From positions 19,644 to 83,643 of the forward strand of contig NZ_FTMG01000021.1 of assembly GCF_900155965.1 (NCBI RefSeq): 64,000 bases of DNA, in the 5' to 3' direction. Under the pieces are notes generated by a model, which saw nothing but the letters and a program-made list of their open reading frames with translations, had not been told where the DNA came from and made no database searches. This document shows, piece after piece, positions 13,896 through 22,795 of the stretch (position 1 is the first letter of the stretch; each line of letters starts with the position of its first letter). Made by a program: the position numbers and the translations under genes. The DNA comes from Mucilaginibacter lappiensis (lineage in GTDB: Bacteria; Bacteroidota; Bacteroidia; Sphingobacteriales; Sphingobacteriaceae).

Positions 13896-15455
13896 TTAAT
13901 GCGCATCTGGTACCACTACCTTTGCGGCTTTTACTTCTTTTCTTTTTTTTATGGTGACGATCACCAAAGGGATACAGCAGGCATTTAAAATGGCCAGTAG
14001 CAAAAACGCATCCATATAGCTTAGTAAAAAAGTTTGCCTTACTACAATGTTTTCCAGCGCGCCGATGGATTGCTGCATAGCACGGAGGTAATTGGAACCA
14101 TGTGCCATAAAATTTTGGATAAGCGATTGCTGCCGCATGATGGTTTGCGGGTCCGAAGCGGTAACATGCGTGATCAGGGCTGTGCGGTTGGCTGCCTCCC
14201 GGTGCGCGATGTAGGTATTGATTAAAGCGATACCAAATGATCCGCCCATTTGTCGCATCATGTTATTAAGTGCCGCGCCCTGTGGTATCTCCGCCGGTTT
14301 CAATTCCGAAACGGCCAGTGCTGTTAACGGAACGATAAGCAACGCCGCGCTAAGTCCTCTAAAGATTAAGGGGATAAAAAAGTAAGCACCTCCTGTCGCG
14401 AGGTTTGATCCCGACATGATATACCCGAACGCTGCTGATAACCCAAATCCCAGAATGATGAGGTATTGCGGCCGCAAACCGCTTTGCAGCATCTTGCCCA
14501 AAAAAGGTGAGATCATGGCTGCCATTAAGGTCCCGGGTAGTAGCATGGTGCCGGTTTGGAAGGCAGAGTAACCGATGATGCGCTGTGAGAACAAAGGAAA
14601 AACAAACACATTGCTAAACAACCCAAAGCCCAAAACAAAGGTCATGATGGCCGAAATGGATAAGGTAGTGCTTTTCAGTACCCGCAAGTTAATTACCGGG
14701 AAGGGGATCCGCAGTTCCCACCAGATCAAAATGGCTATTGATAATGCCGAAATGATGCTGAGTACCAGGATGTAGGTTGCCGCGAACCAATCGTCGGTTT
14801 GGCCGCGCTCCAAAACTACCTGGAGCGAGCCCACGCCTATGGTGAGCAGGAAAATACCGAGCCAGTCGATACTTCGGCCGTCTGTTGATTTTTTGCTAGG
14901 TTTAAGATAGATGTATGACAGCAGTGCTGCCGCAATCCCAATAGGGATATTGACATAAAAGATCCACTGCCATGATAAATTATCCACAATATAGCCACCC
15001 ATTACCGGACCGATAGAAGGGCCGATAATGATACCCAGGCTGAATATGCCGCTGGCGGTTGCCCGTTCTTTAGCCGGGAACGTTTCAAAAAGGATGGATT
15101 GTGAGGTAGATAGCAATGCGCCGCCGCCTATACCCTGCAGGAAACGAAAGGCTACCAGTTCCCATAAATTATCCGAGAATCCGCACATGGCCGATGCCAG
15201 GGTAAATAATAAGATGGAGCCAATATAATATTGCTTCCGGCCAATCTTTTCGGCTAAGAAGCTGGTCATGGGGATAATGATCACGTTGGCAATAGCATAG
15301 GACGTGATCACCCAGGCGGTATCTTCTAACGAAGCGCCTAAGTTCCCGCTCATGGTGTTGATGGATACGTTCACAATGGTAGTATCTATCAATTCAATAA
15401 TGGTTGAAGTAATGATCGTGATAACGATGATCCACTTTCTGAAACCGGTTTCCAT
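13896..15455 (-). CDS. MFS transporter, DHA2 (EmrB/QacA) family
   Basis: A 519-residue membrane protein with about 14 hydrophobic segments. It has the DHA2 signature near the N-terminus (LIDTTIVNVSINTM, with the acidic residue in TM1) and a motif-A-like loop, AEKIGRKQYY. These are proton-driven exporters of drugs or, in iron loci, siderophores. Upstream on the same strand are a siderophore-interacting-type flavoreductase and an AraC regulator, so a three-gene unit for export and handling of a ferric siderophore or a toxic compound is likely. The substrate cannot be read from sequence. Confidence 0.88.
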   Translation of the reverse strand: METGFRKWIIVITIITSTIIELIDTTIVNVSINTMSGNLGASLEDTAWVITSYAIANVIIIPMTSFLAEKIGRKQYYIGSILLFTLASAMCGFSDNLWELVAFRFLQGIGGGALLSTSQSILFETFPAKERATASGIFSLGIIIGPSIGPVMGGYIVDNLSWQWIFYVNIPIGIAAALLSYIYLKPSKKSTDGRSIDWLGIFLLTIGVGSLQVVLERGQTDDWFAATYILVLSIISALSIAILIWWELRIPFPVINLRVLKSTTLSISAIMTFVLGFGLFSNVFVFPLFSQRIIGYSAFQTGTMLLPGTLMAAMISPFLGKMLQSGLRPQYLIILGFGLSAAFGYIMSGSNLATGGAYFFIPLIFRGLSAALLIVPLTALAVSELKPAEIPQGAALNNMMRQMGGSFGIALINTYIAHREAANRTALITHVTASDPQTIMRQQSLIQNFMAHGSNYLRAMQQSIGALENIVVRQTFLLSYMDAFLLLAILNACCIPLVIVTIKKRKEVKAAKVVVPDAH

Positions 15456-15530
15456 AAAGGGTATGTATATGTTTTTAAATAAACAAGGGTTTAGTCATGC
15501 AATCGAATGGAATTACCATAATTGGACAGT

Positions 15531-16223
15531 TCATGACCAAAACCCTTTTGTCTGGATGTTTGAATGTCCCAGGTTTCTTAATAAGGCGCGCAGTTCCACA
15601 ACTAACTGACGGTTTCCTGTCAGGTAAAATGAGGTATGCGCGGTGCAGTAACCTTGCTCTGCCAGCCAGTCGGCCAGTTCATATGGACTGGTCAGTATGC
15701 TTAGTGGCGACCGGAAATAATCCTTAACCAATTGCCCAACGTGTTGGCTGCCCAGTAATACGGCGCCGTCAAAACGAATCCTGGGCAGGGTGAGCTGCTG
15801 TAAGGCCAATAAATGCCCCAAACTACTGGCATCACCAAGGCCCACAACCAGGTTGGTAGGATGAGGTGCTTGACGGGTATCGCCTATTTTTATGTATTGA
15901 ACAGCGTCGCCGGCATGAAGCTGCTTCGCCCAGTTGCTTCCGCAGCCTTCGTGTGCGGCATCGATCAGTATCGAACAGGTGGCTGTTTCCGCATCCCATC
16001 CAAATGGGGTATAATCGCGGTAGCATGAGTCGCCCACCCTGAATTTAATATAGGGAACTTCGGTCCATTGGCGCATATCAACAAGGGGTAAATGTAGGTC
16101 GATCTCTATGATGGTAGCAGGCTTCCAAACACGTACTTCCAGCACCCGCCCGGTATGGAGCAGCTGCGGCCCGATGAGTCTTCCCGCTTTGTTTTTTATT
16201 TGTTGTAAAATAGATGTTTCCAT
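15531..16223 (-). CDS. Siderophore-interacting protein (FAD-binding ferric reductase family)
   Basis: A 230-residue soluble protein of the ferredoxin-reductase fold. The FAD motif CYRDYTPFGWD lies near residue 70, and a glycine-rich NAD(P)H-binding segment, GLGDASSLGHLLAL, near 130. SIP-family enzymes release iron from ferric siderophores in the cytoplasm by reduction. It lies between the AraC regulator and the MFS exporter, all on the minus strand with gaps of about 75 bases. Family assignment is fairly firm; the actual siderophore is unknown. Confidence 0.75.
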   Translation of the reverse strand: METSILQQIKNKAGRLIGPQLLHTGRVLEVRVWKPATIIEIDLHLPLVDMRQWTEVPYIKFRVGDSCYRDYTPFGWDAETATCSILIDAAHEGCGSNWAKQLHAGDAVQYIKIGDTRQAPHPTNLVVGLGDASSLGHLLALQQLTLPRIRFDGAVLLGSQHVGQLVKDYFRSPLSILTSPYELADWLAEQGYCTAHTSFYLTGNRQLVVELRALLRNLGHSNIQTKGFWS

Positions 16224-16299
16224 GTAACATTTTTTTGATGATACAAAGAAACCTTCTTTTTAAGTATAAAGAAATGGCGACTTCGGCGTAATGATAGGA

Positions 16300-17154
16300 C
16301 TATTTTCGGTATTGTTCTCGAAAGGCGATTGCTGAAGTCCCCGTTACTTTACGAAACAAACGGGAGAAGTAAGAATGATCGGTAAAGCCCAAAGAATGGG
16401 CAATCTCTTTAACCGTAAGCTGGCTATAATATAACAGGCGTTTGGCTTCCATGGTTACTTCCTGCTGTATCCAATAGCTTACCGGGAACCCGGTGATCTT
16501 CTTCAACGCTTCGCTCAGGTAAGCTTCAGACACGTTGAGCATGGAGGCATAATCAGCAGGGCTTTTATTTGATCGTAATTCTGCTACCAGCAGACTTTTG
16601 AATTGACTGGTAAGTTGGGCCGGGCGGGATACCTTTAAATTTGTGCCTAAATATCCGTTATAGTAACCTGCTGCAATGGTTAAAAAAGATTTTAGTAAAG
16701 CATGGATGGTTGTTGCATAAAACGGATCGGCATCGTCCTCATTATATTTTTCGAGAAGCAGCGAAAGCAAGCTTTTGCATTGCCTGAGCTGGTTGTCATT
16801 AAATGTATAAGGCTCTTGAAGGAGTAGTTGGCCTTCAAATACATTGCGGCATTGAGGTGGAATCAACGAGGTATCAACCCCAATAAACCAGCCGTCTGTA
16901 TGTTCGTTACGGATGCGTTGATGTACCTGGGTCGGCAGAATATAATAAAGCATACCTCCTGATAACTGAACTTCGTTGAAATCGATCATCAAAGAGCCGG
17001 AACCCTGCTCTATCACAAAGAAAATGTAATGATCATCCCGGTGCGCCTCAAGCACGCGCGGGTCCATCTCCACAGGATCGCCCTTTTTAAAATGCTTCAG
17101 GTGCAGGCCAAAGTCGGTCCTATCCTTTAATAAATGAAGAGGGATGTTGCTCAT
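16300..17154 (-). CDS. AraC family transcriptional regulator
   Basis: 284 residues with an N-terminal cupin-like sensing domain (HRDDHYIFFVIEQGSG near 38) and a C-terminal pair of helix-turn-helix motifs ending in VKEIAHSLGFTDHSYFSRLF and RKVTGTSAIAFREQYR, the classical AraC signature. It heads the minus-strand unit with the flavoreductase and MFS exporter and probably controls them. Confidence 0.9.
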   Translation of the reverse strand: MSNIPLHLLKDRTDFGLHLKHFKKGDPVEMDPRVLEAHRDDHYIFFVIEQGSGSLMIDFNEVQLSGGMLYYILPTQVHQRIRNEHTDGWFIGVDTSLIPPQCRNVFEGQLLLQEPYTFNDNQLRQCKSLLSLLLEKYNEDDADPFYATTIHALLKSFLTIAAGYYNGYLGTNLKVSRPAQLTSQFKSLLVAELRSNKSPADYASMLNVSEAYLSEALKKITGFPVSYWIQQEVTMEAKRLLYYSQLTVKEIAHSLGFTDHSYFSRLFRKVTGTSAIAFREQYRK

Positions 17155-17240
17155 TGCTCAAAAGTAATCATTTTGGATATTGGTGGGAGGAAAGCGGTAG
17201 TTTTTATAAATTCACATAAAATATTTTACCCGTAAATATT

Positions 17241-17684
17241 ATGTTGAATGATGTATTGGCCGGTTTTTATGAGCGCGACCTCCGCAAGCTGATAGAGGAA
17301 GTAAACTTATTTAAAAATGAAGAAGACCTTTGGCGAACGCAGGGAACGGTGAAAAATTCGGCCGGAAATCTCGTATTGCACCTCATTGGCGGCCTCAACC
17401 ATCTTATTGGTGCCACACTTGCCCATTCCGGTTATGTTCGTAACCGCGATCTGGAGTTTAGAAGTAGGGGTGTAAAAAGAGAAGAGCTTGTGGCCGATCT
17501 TGAGAAACTTATTTTAATGATCAATCGTGCCATAAACGGTTTCACCCCGGAACAAATGGAGGCAGAGTACCCTGGATTTTTCGACAAACCCCATACGTCA
17601 GTCAGTTATGTATTGGTGCAGTTGCTGGCTCATTTGAATTATCATTTGGGGCAGGTAAATTATATCCGCCGGGTTTTTGAATAA
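17241..17684 (+). CDS. DinB-like (DUF1572-type) protein
   Basis: A 147-residue four-helix protein. Histidines at HLIGGLNHLIG (about 52-58) and HLNYHLGQVNYIRR near the C-terminus fit the metal-binding triad of the DinB superfamily. Members include bacillithiol- or mycothiol-dependent transferases and many uncharacterised proteins; no specific reaction can be assigned. It is followed after 46 bases by a DUF1801 gene in the same direction. Confidence 0.75.
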   Translation: MLNDVLAGFYERDLRKLIEEVNLFKNEEDLWRTQGTVKNSAGNLVLHLIGGLNHLIGATLAHSGYVRNRDLEFRSRGVKREELVADLEKLILMINRAINGFTPEQMEAEYPGFFDKPHTSVSYVLVQLLAHLNYHLGQVNYIRRVFE

Positions 17685-17730
17685 TCGGGAGGCTCTTTTA
17701 TTTTTGTGTAGTGCTCATCTCACTTAACCT

Positions 17731-18192
17731 ATGGCCAAAGAAGAAAAAACCGACCTGCTGAAATTTCTTACCCCATTCCGCACTGATGTGCAGGAGAGGG
17801 CCCTGTGGCTGCGTGATTTTGTTTGGGACCTGTTTCCGCAGGCCAATGAGCTCATTTATGATAATTATAATGCGCTGGCTTTTGGCTGGTCGCCTACGGA
17901 AAAGGTAGGTCATGCCTTTTGTAGTATCGCCGTTTTTCGCACAAACAATAACCTGCAGTTTGGCTTTTACCATGGCGCCGATCTTACCGATCCCGAAAAA
18001 ATGCTGATAGGTAATGGTAAGCAATACCGATACATCACCGTTCCGGATATTAAAGAGTTTCCTGTTATTTATATTAAACAGCTTTTGCTGGAGGCCTGGA
18101 TCAACTCGCTTAAATTGGTAAAAGACCCCAAGCAAATGGTGCAGGGTAAAACTATTACCAAATCAATTTCGGCCAAGCAAAGGGGAAAATGA
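17731..18192 (+). CDS. DUF1801 domain protein
   Basis: A 153-residue soluble protein with the DUF1801 pattern (ELIYDNYNALAFGWSP, CSIAVFRTNNNLQFGFYHGADL, RYITVPD). The family has the YdhG/SufE-like small alpha/beta fold and no established activity. The C-terminal tail is basic (KSISAKQRGK). It lies just upstream of the Ter cluster, but a 226-base gap suggests separate transcription. Confidence 0.7.
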   Translation: MAKEEKTDLLKFLTPFRTDVQERALWLRDFVWDLFPQANELIYDNYNALAFGWSPTEKVGHAFCSIAVFRTNNNLQFGFYHGADLTDPEKMLIGNGKQYRYITVPDIKEFPVIYIKQLLLEAWINSLKLVKDPKQMVQGKTITKSISAKQRGK

Positions 18193-18273
18193 TTTTTCTC
18201 GTTTATCCTTCATCGTAATTCCCTCCTGTAACATTCCGCATTTCCCTTAGTCACAATCCACAGATGTAATCCT

Positions 18274-18290
18274 AACATATTTGTTATGTT
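18274..18290. promoter_or_regulatory. Small inverted repeat upstream of the Ter cluster
   Basis: AACATA-N5-TATGTT, about 130 bases before the first terD. It is a possible operator but too short to be convincing alone. Confidence 0.3.
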
Positions 18291-18418
18291 GTTTTGGATG
18301 CACGGATTAAAAAAGCATATATATTAGACTAATATTTAAAATATCAATTTACCAACAAAACAAACTTGGCCCCTGCAATATTATAGGGATGCTAAAGTTT
18401 TAATAAAATACTTTTAAC

Positions 18419-18994
18419 ATGGCTATCAACTTACAAAAGGGACAAAAAATAGATATCGGTTTATCAAAAATGACAGTTGGTTTGGGCTGGAACCCACACG
18501 AAGGTACAGGTTACGACTTTGACCTGGATGTATCCGCCATAATGATAGACGAGAACAGGTTTGTTCCGCAGGATGAATTTTTTGTTTTTTATAACAATGT
18601 AGATTCGCCCGACTCTGCCGTTCATCATACCGGTGATGATCCATCAGGCGGCAACAGCGATGGCGGCGATGATGAATCCATCAACGTGGACCTGACCAAG
18701 GTAGATCCTAAAATACAGGAAATACTTTTTGTAGTAACCATTCACGAGGCGCAGCCCCGAAGGCAAAATTTTGGCCAGGTGCGTGATTCCTACATCCGTA
18801 TCATTGACGAACTGACCGGCAGCGAAGTATGTAAATATGAACTGGGCGAAGATTTTTCGATCGAAACGGCAATCGAGTTTGGCCGATTATACCGTCGCGG
18901 CGGCGCCTGGAAATTTGAAGCATCGGGTGTGGGTTATAAAGAAGATCTGGCCTTCTTTTTAAGTAAATATTTTAAAGGGCAGATTATTAAGTAG
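18419..18994 (+). CDS. terD: TerD family protein (1)
   Basis: 191 residues with the TerD opening MAINLQKGQKIDI, GLGWNPHEG, the Ca2+-binding YDFDLDVSAIMID, and HHTGDDPSGG-NSDGGDDESINVDL. TerD domains bind calcium and belong to tellurite/phage/stress-resistance clusters that assemble at the membrane with TerC. It is first of four TerD paralogues here. A class B phrase hairpin separates it from the next copy. Confidence 0.92.
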   Translation: MAINLQKGQKIDIGLSKMTVGLGWNPHEGTGYDFDLDVSAIMIDENRFVPQDEFFVFYNNVDSPDSAVHHTGDDPSGGNSDGGDDESINVDLTKVDPKIQEILFVVTIHEAQPRRQNFGQVRDSYIRIIDELTGSEVCKYELGEDFSIETAIEFGRLYRRGGAWKFEASGVGYKEDLAFFLSKYFKGQIIK

Positions 18995-18997
18995 AAC

Positions 18998-19078
18998 AAG
19001 CCCCCTCTAAATCTCCCCCTGTTGGGGAGACTTTTTATTTAAAGTCCTTCCTTCCGGGGAGGATTTAGGAGGGACTTT
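18998..19078. repeat. Phrase hairpin, class B (CCCCTCTAAATCTCCCC type)
   Basis: Inverted repeat made of CCCCCTCTAAATCTCCCC...GGGGAGACTTT and AAAGTCC...GGGGAGGATTTAGGAGGG. Similar elements occur at 26935-27052, 41482-41573 and 56213-56300. Confidence 0.7.
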
Positions 19079-19091
19079 TAATTATACAACT

Positions 19092-19760
19092 ATGGCAATT
19101 AATTTAGTAAAAGGTCAAACAATTGATCTGCGTAAAAATGATAAAGGCGAAAGTTTTGATCTGTCGTCGGTTACTATTGGCTTAGGCTGGGATGTAAAAC
19201 AAAGCGGCGGCGGTGGCTTTTTGGGCAAGCTTTTTGGCGGCGGCGAAGAAGCTGAGTACGACCTGGATGCCATTGCTTTCCTGCTGGATAAGAACGGACT
19301 GGTGGCTGACAGAGGCCGCACCTTTCAAAAGCCAAATGGCAATAAGGTAAGCTTGTACGAAGGCGATGTGATCTATTTCAATTCCATGAAGCATCCATCG
19401 GGTCATATCTGGCTTACCGGCGATAACCGTACCGGCGCCGGTGATGGCGACGATGAACAGATCATCGTTAAACTGGATTCGCTCGACCCCAAATTCGACC
19501 GTATTCTTTTTATAGTAGCCATTTACCAGGGACGCAAAAACAACCAGCATTTTGGTATGGTTGATAATGCTTTTATCCGCGCGGTAGATAATCACGGCAA
19601 GGAGATAGCCAAGTTCAGTCTTTCCGGTGATTCCACTTACAATGGCATGTGCTCCATGACCTTTGCCGAGGTTTACCGTAAAGATGGTACCTGGAAATTC
19701 CGAGCCATCGGCGAACCGCACAACACCGACAATTTTTTAGAAATACTTAAACAGTATTAA
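19092..19760 (+). CDS. TerD family protein (2), with Gly-rich insert
   Basis: 222 residues. The usual TerD motifs are present (LVKGQTIDL, IGLGWDVK, EYDLDAIAFLLD, TGDNRTGAGDGDDEQI), but the first acidic strand is interrupted by a glycine-rich loop, SGGGGFLGKLFGGGEEA, around 38-54. The insert lengthens it beyond its neighbours and may be a membrane-contact or assembly loop. It is separated from the HAD gene by a class A phrase hairpin. Confidence 0.9.
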   Translation: MAINLVKGQTIDLRKNDKGESFDLSSVTIGLGWDVKQSGGGGFLGKLFGGGEEAEYDLDAIAFLLDKNGLVADRGRTFQKPNGNKVSLYEGDVIYFNSMKHPSGHIWLTGDNRTGAGDGDDEQIIVKLDSLDPKFDRILFIVAIYQGRKNNQHFGMVDNAFIRAVDNHGKEIAKFSLSGDSTYNGMCSMTFAEVYRKDGTWKFRAIGEPHNTDNFLEILKQY

Positions 19761-19763
19761 AGG

Positions 19764-19880
19764 TTCGGGGAGCGTGTTGCGAGGTTCGGGGCTTAAATGG
19801 TATGCTCTTATATACTCGCAACCCGATCCTCATAACACGCAACTCGTTCCCCGAACCCCGATCCCATATAACCCGAACCT
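19764..19880. repeat. Phrase hairpin, class A (GGTTCGGGGAGCGTGTTGCG type)
   Basis: Inverted repeat of GTTCGGGG, GTGTTGCGAG and GGTTCGGGG against CTCGCAACCCG, CACGCAACTCG and TTCCCCGAACC. Related elements lie at 22711-22764, 59698-59805 and 61331-61410. Confidence 0.7.
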
Positions 19881-19881
19881 A

Positions 19882-20586
19882 ATGTTCTACCAGCACTATT
19901 CTTTTGATCTTTGGCTTACACTGATCCGTTCCAATCCTGATTATAAAATCGAGCGTACCCGCATCTTTCACCGCGATTTTAACCCCTCCGGTAAAAGCAT
20001 AGATGAGGTGGCCAAAGCATTCCGCACGGTCGACCTGATGTGCAATGCTGTTAATGAGCGTACCGGCAAAAATATCGATGCCGAAGAGATGTTCCTGATG
20101 GTGATCAGCCTGATTAATGATAATCAACTGAATTTGAATAGTATCGACACGCTTAAGCTTTATGCCGATATGGAGTTGCTGGTGTTTAAGCATCTGCCCA
20201 CGGTTTATGAGTCTGTAACAATTGAGGTGTTGGATAATCTAAAAGAAAAAAGCGGTGCAACATTTAGTTTGCTAAGCAACACCGGCTTTATAAAAGGAGC
20301 AACATTAAAAAAGGTACTGGCCGAATTAAAGATGGATAAATACTTTGATTTTCAGCTGTACTCAGACGCGGTAGGCATGTCGAAACCCAACCTGGAGTTT
20401 TTTAATTTGATGCTTCAAAATATTAAACAGATCAATAAAGAAAAAGATATAACTTTAACCGGCATCATTCACATTGGCGATAACCCTAAGGCTGATATTG
20501 AAGGTGCTACGGCAGCAGGCATAAAAAGTTTGCTTGTCAATTCAAACAACACATCCATTTCTTCATTATTAACTTATTATAGATAA
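19882..20586 (+). CDS. HAD-like hydrolase of the Ter cluster
   Basis: 234 residues from the ATG at 19882; an earlier in-frame ATG would place 36 codons inside the phrase hairpin. Motif I is FDLWLTL, in which the second Asp of the usual DxDxT is replaced by Trp, so it may not be a classical phosphatase. Motif II is LLSNTGF, motif III GMSKPNLEFF, and motif IV IHIGDNPKADIEGA. HAD enzymes are recurrent partners in Ter stress clusters, where they are proposed to act on nucleotide-like metabolites with the PRTase. Confidence 0.8.
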   Translation: MFYQHYSFDLWLTLIRSNPDYKIERTRIFHRDFNPSGKSIDEVAKAFRTVDLMCNAVNERTGKNIDAEEMFLMVISLINDNQLNLNSIDTLKLYADMELLVFKHLPTVYESVTIEVLDNLKEKSGATFSLLSNTGFIKGATLKKVLAELKMDKYFDFQLYSDAVGMSKPNLEFFNLMLQNIKQINKEKDITLTGIIHIGDNPKADIEGATAAGIKSLLVNSNNTSISSLLTYYR

Positions 20587-20692
20587 AAGGATTTTTGGAA
20601 CAATGAACAAAGATTTTTGGAGTAATGATTTTTTCGCGTACGAAGCTATAAAAATCACTAATCCAATAAATCACTAATTCAATAATTGACGA

Positions 20693-21538
20693 ATGAACAC
20701 CACCTATTCATTACATCATATCAACAATGTGCAGGCATTTGGGTTTAACCCCGATGATTACAGCCGTTTTAAGTTTGGCGATGATGCTGTTGCCAAATAT
20801 TTTGGCACGCACCTGGCCGATGGCTTTATCCGGGATTATCTAACCGAAAATTCCATCAAACAACAAATTGTGGTGATATCAAGCCCGTATTCGTTTATCC
20901 CAACGGCTACCTTCGCCATGAAAAACTGGTTTGTGGCCCGGCTTAATCGATGGCTTGCCCGGCATGGCTATCCCGTAGTGCAGGAAACCAAAGTGCACCG
21001 CACCATTACCTATAAAGAGGATTATGGCGAACTGGATGCCGAGCAAAGAATGAGCCTGATTGGTAACGATTCGTTTCATATCGATAAGGACTTTTTGGAA
21101 GGTAAAACGCTCATATTTCTGGATGATATTAAAATAACCGGCAGCCACGAGCGCATGATCATGAAAATGGTGAGCGAATATGGGCTCAGCAACGATATAT
21201 TTATGCTGTACTTTGCCGAGCTGGTGAATAAGAACATTCACCCTAATATCGAGAACCATTTAAATTATCACCAGGTAAAAAACATTTTTGATCTGGATGG
21301 CATCATCAAAAGCAATAATTTTTGCATCAACACCCGTATCGTAAAGTATATTTTAAATTACGATTTTGAGAGTTTTTGTATTTTTATCCAGGATCAAACG
21401 TTTGATTTTATAAACTTGCTTTATGATATGTCCCTGGGTAATGGCTACCATACCATTGAAGCCTATGCACTTAACCTGAACTTTATAAAAGAAAACCTAT
21501 TTTTAAACAATCATAAATTAATTCAACATGGCAATTAA
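20693..21538 (+). CDS. Phosphoribosyltransferase-like protein of the Ter cluster
   Basis: 281 residues. The segment TLIFLDDIKITGSHERM (about 142-158) corresponds to the PRPP-binding loop (hydrophobic strand, two acidic residues, then T-G-S) of type I phosphoribosyltransferases. The flanking regions are unlike housekeeping PRTases. Ter clusters commonly include such PRTase and HAD pairs, suggested to make or modify a nucleoside-type product. Its end overlaps the next terD by 11 bases, implying translational coupling. Confidence 0.7.
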   Translation: MNTTYSLHHINNVQAFGFNPDDYSRFKFGDDAVAKYFGTHLADGFIRDYLTENSIKQQIVVISSPYSFIPTATFAMKNWFVARLNRWLARHGYPVVQETKVHRTITYKEDYGELDAEQRMSLIGNDSFHIDKDFLEGKTLIFLDDIKITGSHERMIMKMVSEYGLSNDIFMLYFAELVNKNIHPNIENHLNYHQVKNIFDLDGIIKSNNFCINTRIVKYILNYDFESFCIFIQDQTFDFINLLYDMSLGNGYHTIEAYALNLNFIKENLFLNNHKLIQHGN

Positions 21539-22082
21539 CTTGCAAAAAGGTCAGCGGGAAAGCATCAATGCCCCCAAATTTACCATTGGCCTGGGATGGG
21601 ATACCAACACGTCTTCAACAGGGAGCGCGTTTGATTTGGACGCTTCTGTTTTTATATTGGGCGATAATAAAAAAATTATAGCCGACGAATATTTTGTTTT
21701 TTACAACAACCTGAAATCGCCGGATGGCGCGGTGGAACATACAGGTGATAACCTGACCGGTGATGGTGATGGCGATGATGAGCAGGTTAAGGTTGACCTG
21801 TCAAAAATTGACTCTAAAGTATCTGAAATAAGCATCGTGGTAACTATTCACGAAGCCGAGGCCCGTAAGCAAAATTTTGGCCAGGTACGCAACTCTTTCA
21901 TTCGGATATTTGACACTGCTACCGGAGCCGATATTTTAAAATATGAGCTGGAAGAAGATTTTTCGATAGAAACAGCTGTTGAATTTGGCCGTATCTACAA
22001 AAAAGATAACAACTGGAAATTTGAAGCTGTAGGTGTTGGCATGAAAGGCGGTTTACAGGATTATTTAACCAAATACCAATAA
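21528..22082 (+). CDS. terD: TerD family protein (3)
   Basis: 184 residues: MAINLQKGQRESI, IGLGWDTN, FDLDASVFILGD, HTGDNLTGDGDGDDEQVKVDL, RNSFIRIFD. A standard TerD, closest in layout to the first copy. It overlaps the PRTase-like gene by 11 bases and is followed after 6 bases by the fourth TerD, so these genes form a tight operon. Confidence 0.92.
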   Translation: MAINLQKGQRESINAPKFTIGLGWDTNTSSTGSAFDLDASVFILGDNKKIIADEYFVFYNNLKSPDGAVEHTGDNLTGDGDGDDEQVKVDLSKIDSKVSEISIVVTIHEAEARKQNFGQVRNSFIRIFDTATGADILKYELEEDFSIETAVEFGRIYKKDNNWKFEAVGVGMKGGLQDYLTKYQ

Positions 22083-22088
22083 TATACT

Positions 22089-22703
22089 ATGGCTATCAAT
22101 CTTCAAAAAGGACAACGGATTAGTCTGGAGAAAAGTAACGGCAGCAAATTGCAAACTGTTTGTGTAGGCATTAACTGGGGCGCTATTGAAAAGAAGGGCC
22201 TGTTTGGTTTTGGCACTACAAAAGAAGCGGTTGATTTGGACGCCAGCTGCGCTTTATATGACGATAATAAACAACTGATAGATGTAGTTTACTTCGGTCA
22301 CCTGCAATCAAAGGATGGCGCGGTAAGGCACAGCGGTGACGATTTGACCGGCGATATGGCTGGTGACGACGGCTTGGACAATGAAGTGATCACCGTTGAT
22401 CTGTCGGCCTTGAGCAGCTCTGTCGGTTACGTGGCTTTTATCCTCAATAGCTTCCGCGGGCAGGATTTTGGGACTATCCCGTTTGCATCCATCCGCATTT
22501 ACGAAGGTACCCCAACCCGGGTAAATGAAGTATTTGCTACTTATGATATTGCGCACAGCAAAGATTTTGCCGGCCATGTATCAATGGCGATGGGCGTATT
22601 TTACAAAAAGAACGGCGAATGGAAATTTAACGCCATTGGCGAACCAACCCGCGACAGGAAACTGGAAGAGTCGGTTAAAACCATGGCACAAAATTATTTA
22701 TAG
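22089..22703 (+). CDS. TerD family protein (4)
   Basis: 204 residues with MAINLQKGQRISL, VDLDASCALYDDN, HSGDDLTGDMAGDDGLDNEVITVDL and FASIRIYEG. The longer acidic loop and the GLFGFGTTKEA insert before the first strand resemble the TerZ/TerF-like branch. Six bases after the third TerD; a class A hairpin follows. Confidence 0.9.
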   Translation: MAINLQKGQRISLEKSNGSKLQTVCVGINWGAIEKKGLFGFGTTKEAVDLDASCALYDDNKQLIDVVYFGHLQSKDGAVRHSGDDLTGDMAGDDGLDNEVITVDLSALSSSVGYVAFILNSFRGQDFGTIPFASIRIYEGTPTRVNEVFATYDIAHSKDFAGHVSMAMGVFYKKNGEWKFNAIGEPTRDRKLEESVKTMAQNYL

Positions 22704-22710
22704 AGAGCGG

Positions 22711-22764
22711 GGTTCGTGTTGCGCGGTTCGGGTATTATTCAACGCGAACCGCGCAACACGAACC
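22711..22764. repeat. Phrase hairpin, class A
   Basis: A perfect 20-bp inverted repeat whose left arm begins GGTTCGTGTTGCG and whose right arm ends CGCAACACGAACC, with a 14-base loop, between terD(4) and the TelA gene. Confidence 0.8.
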
Positions 22765-22795
22765 ACGATCCCCAACAACATTAAAACTCAATACA

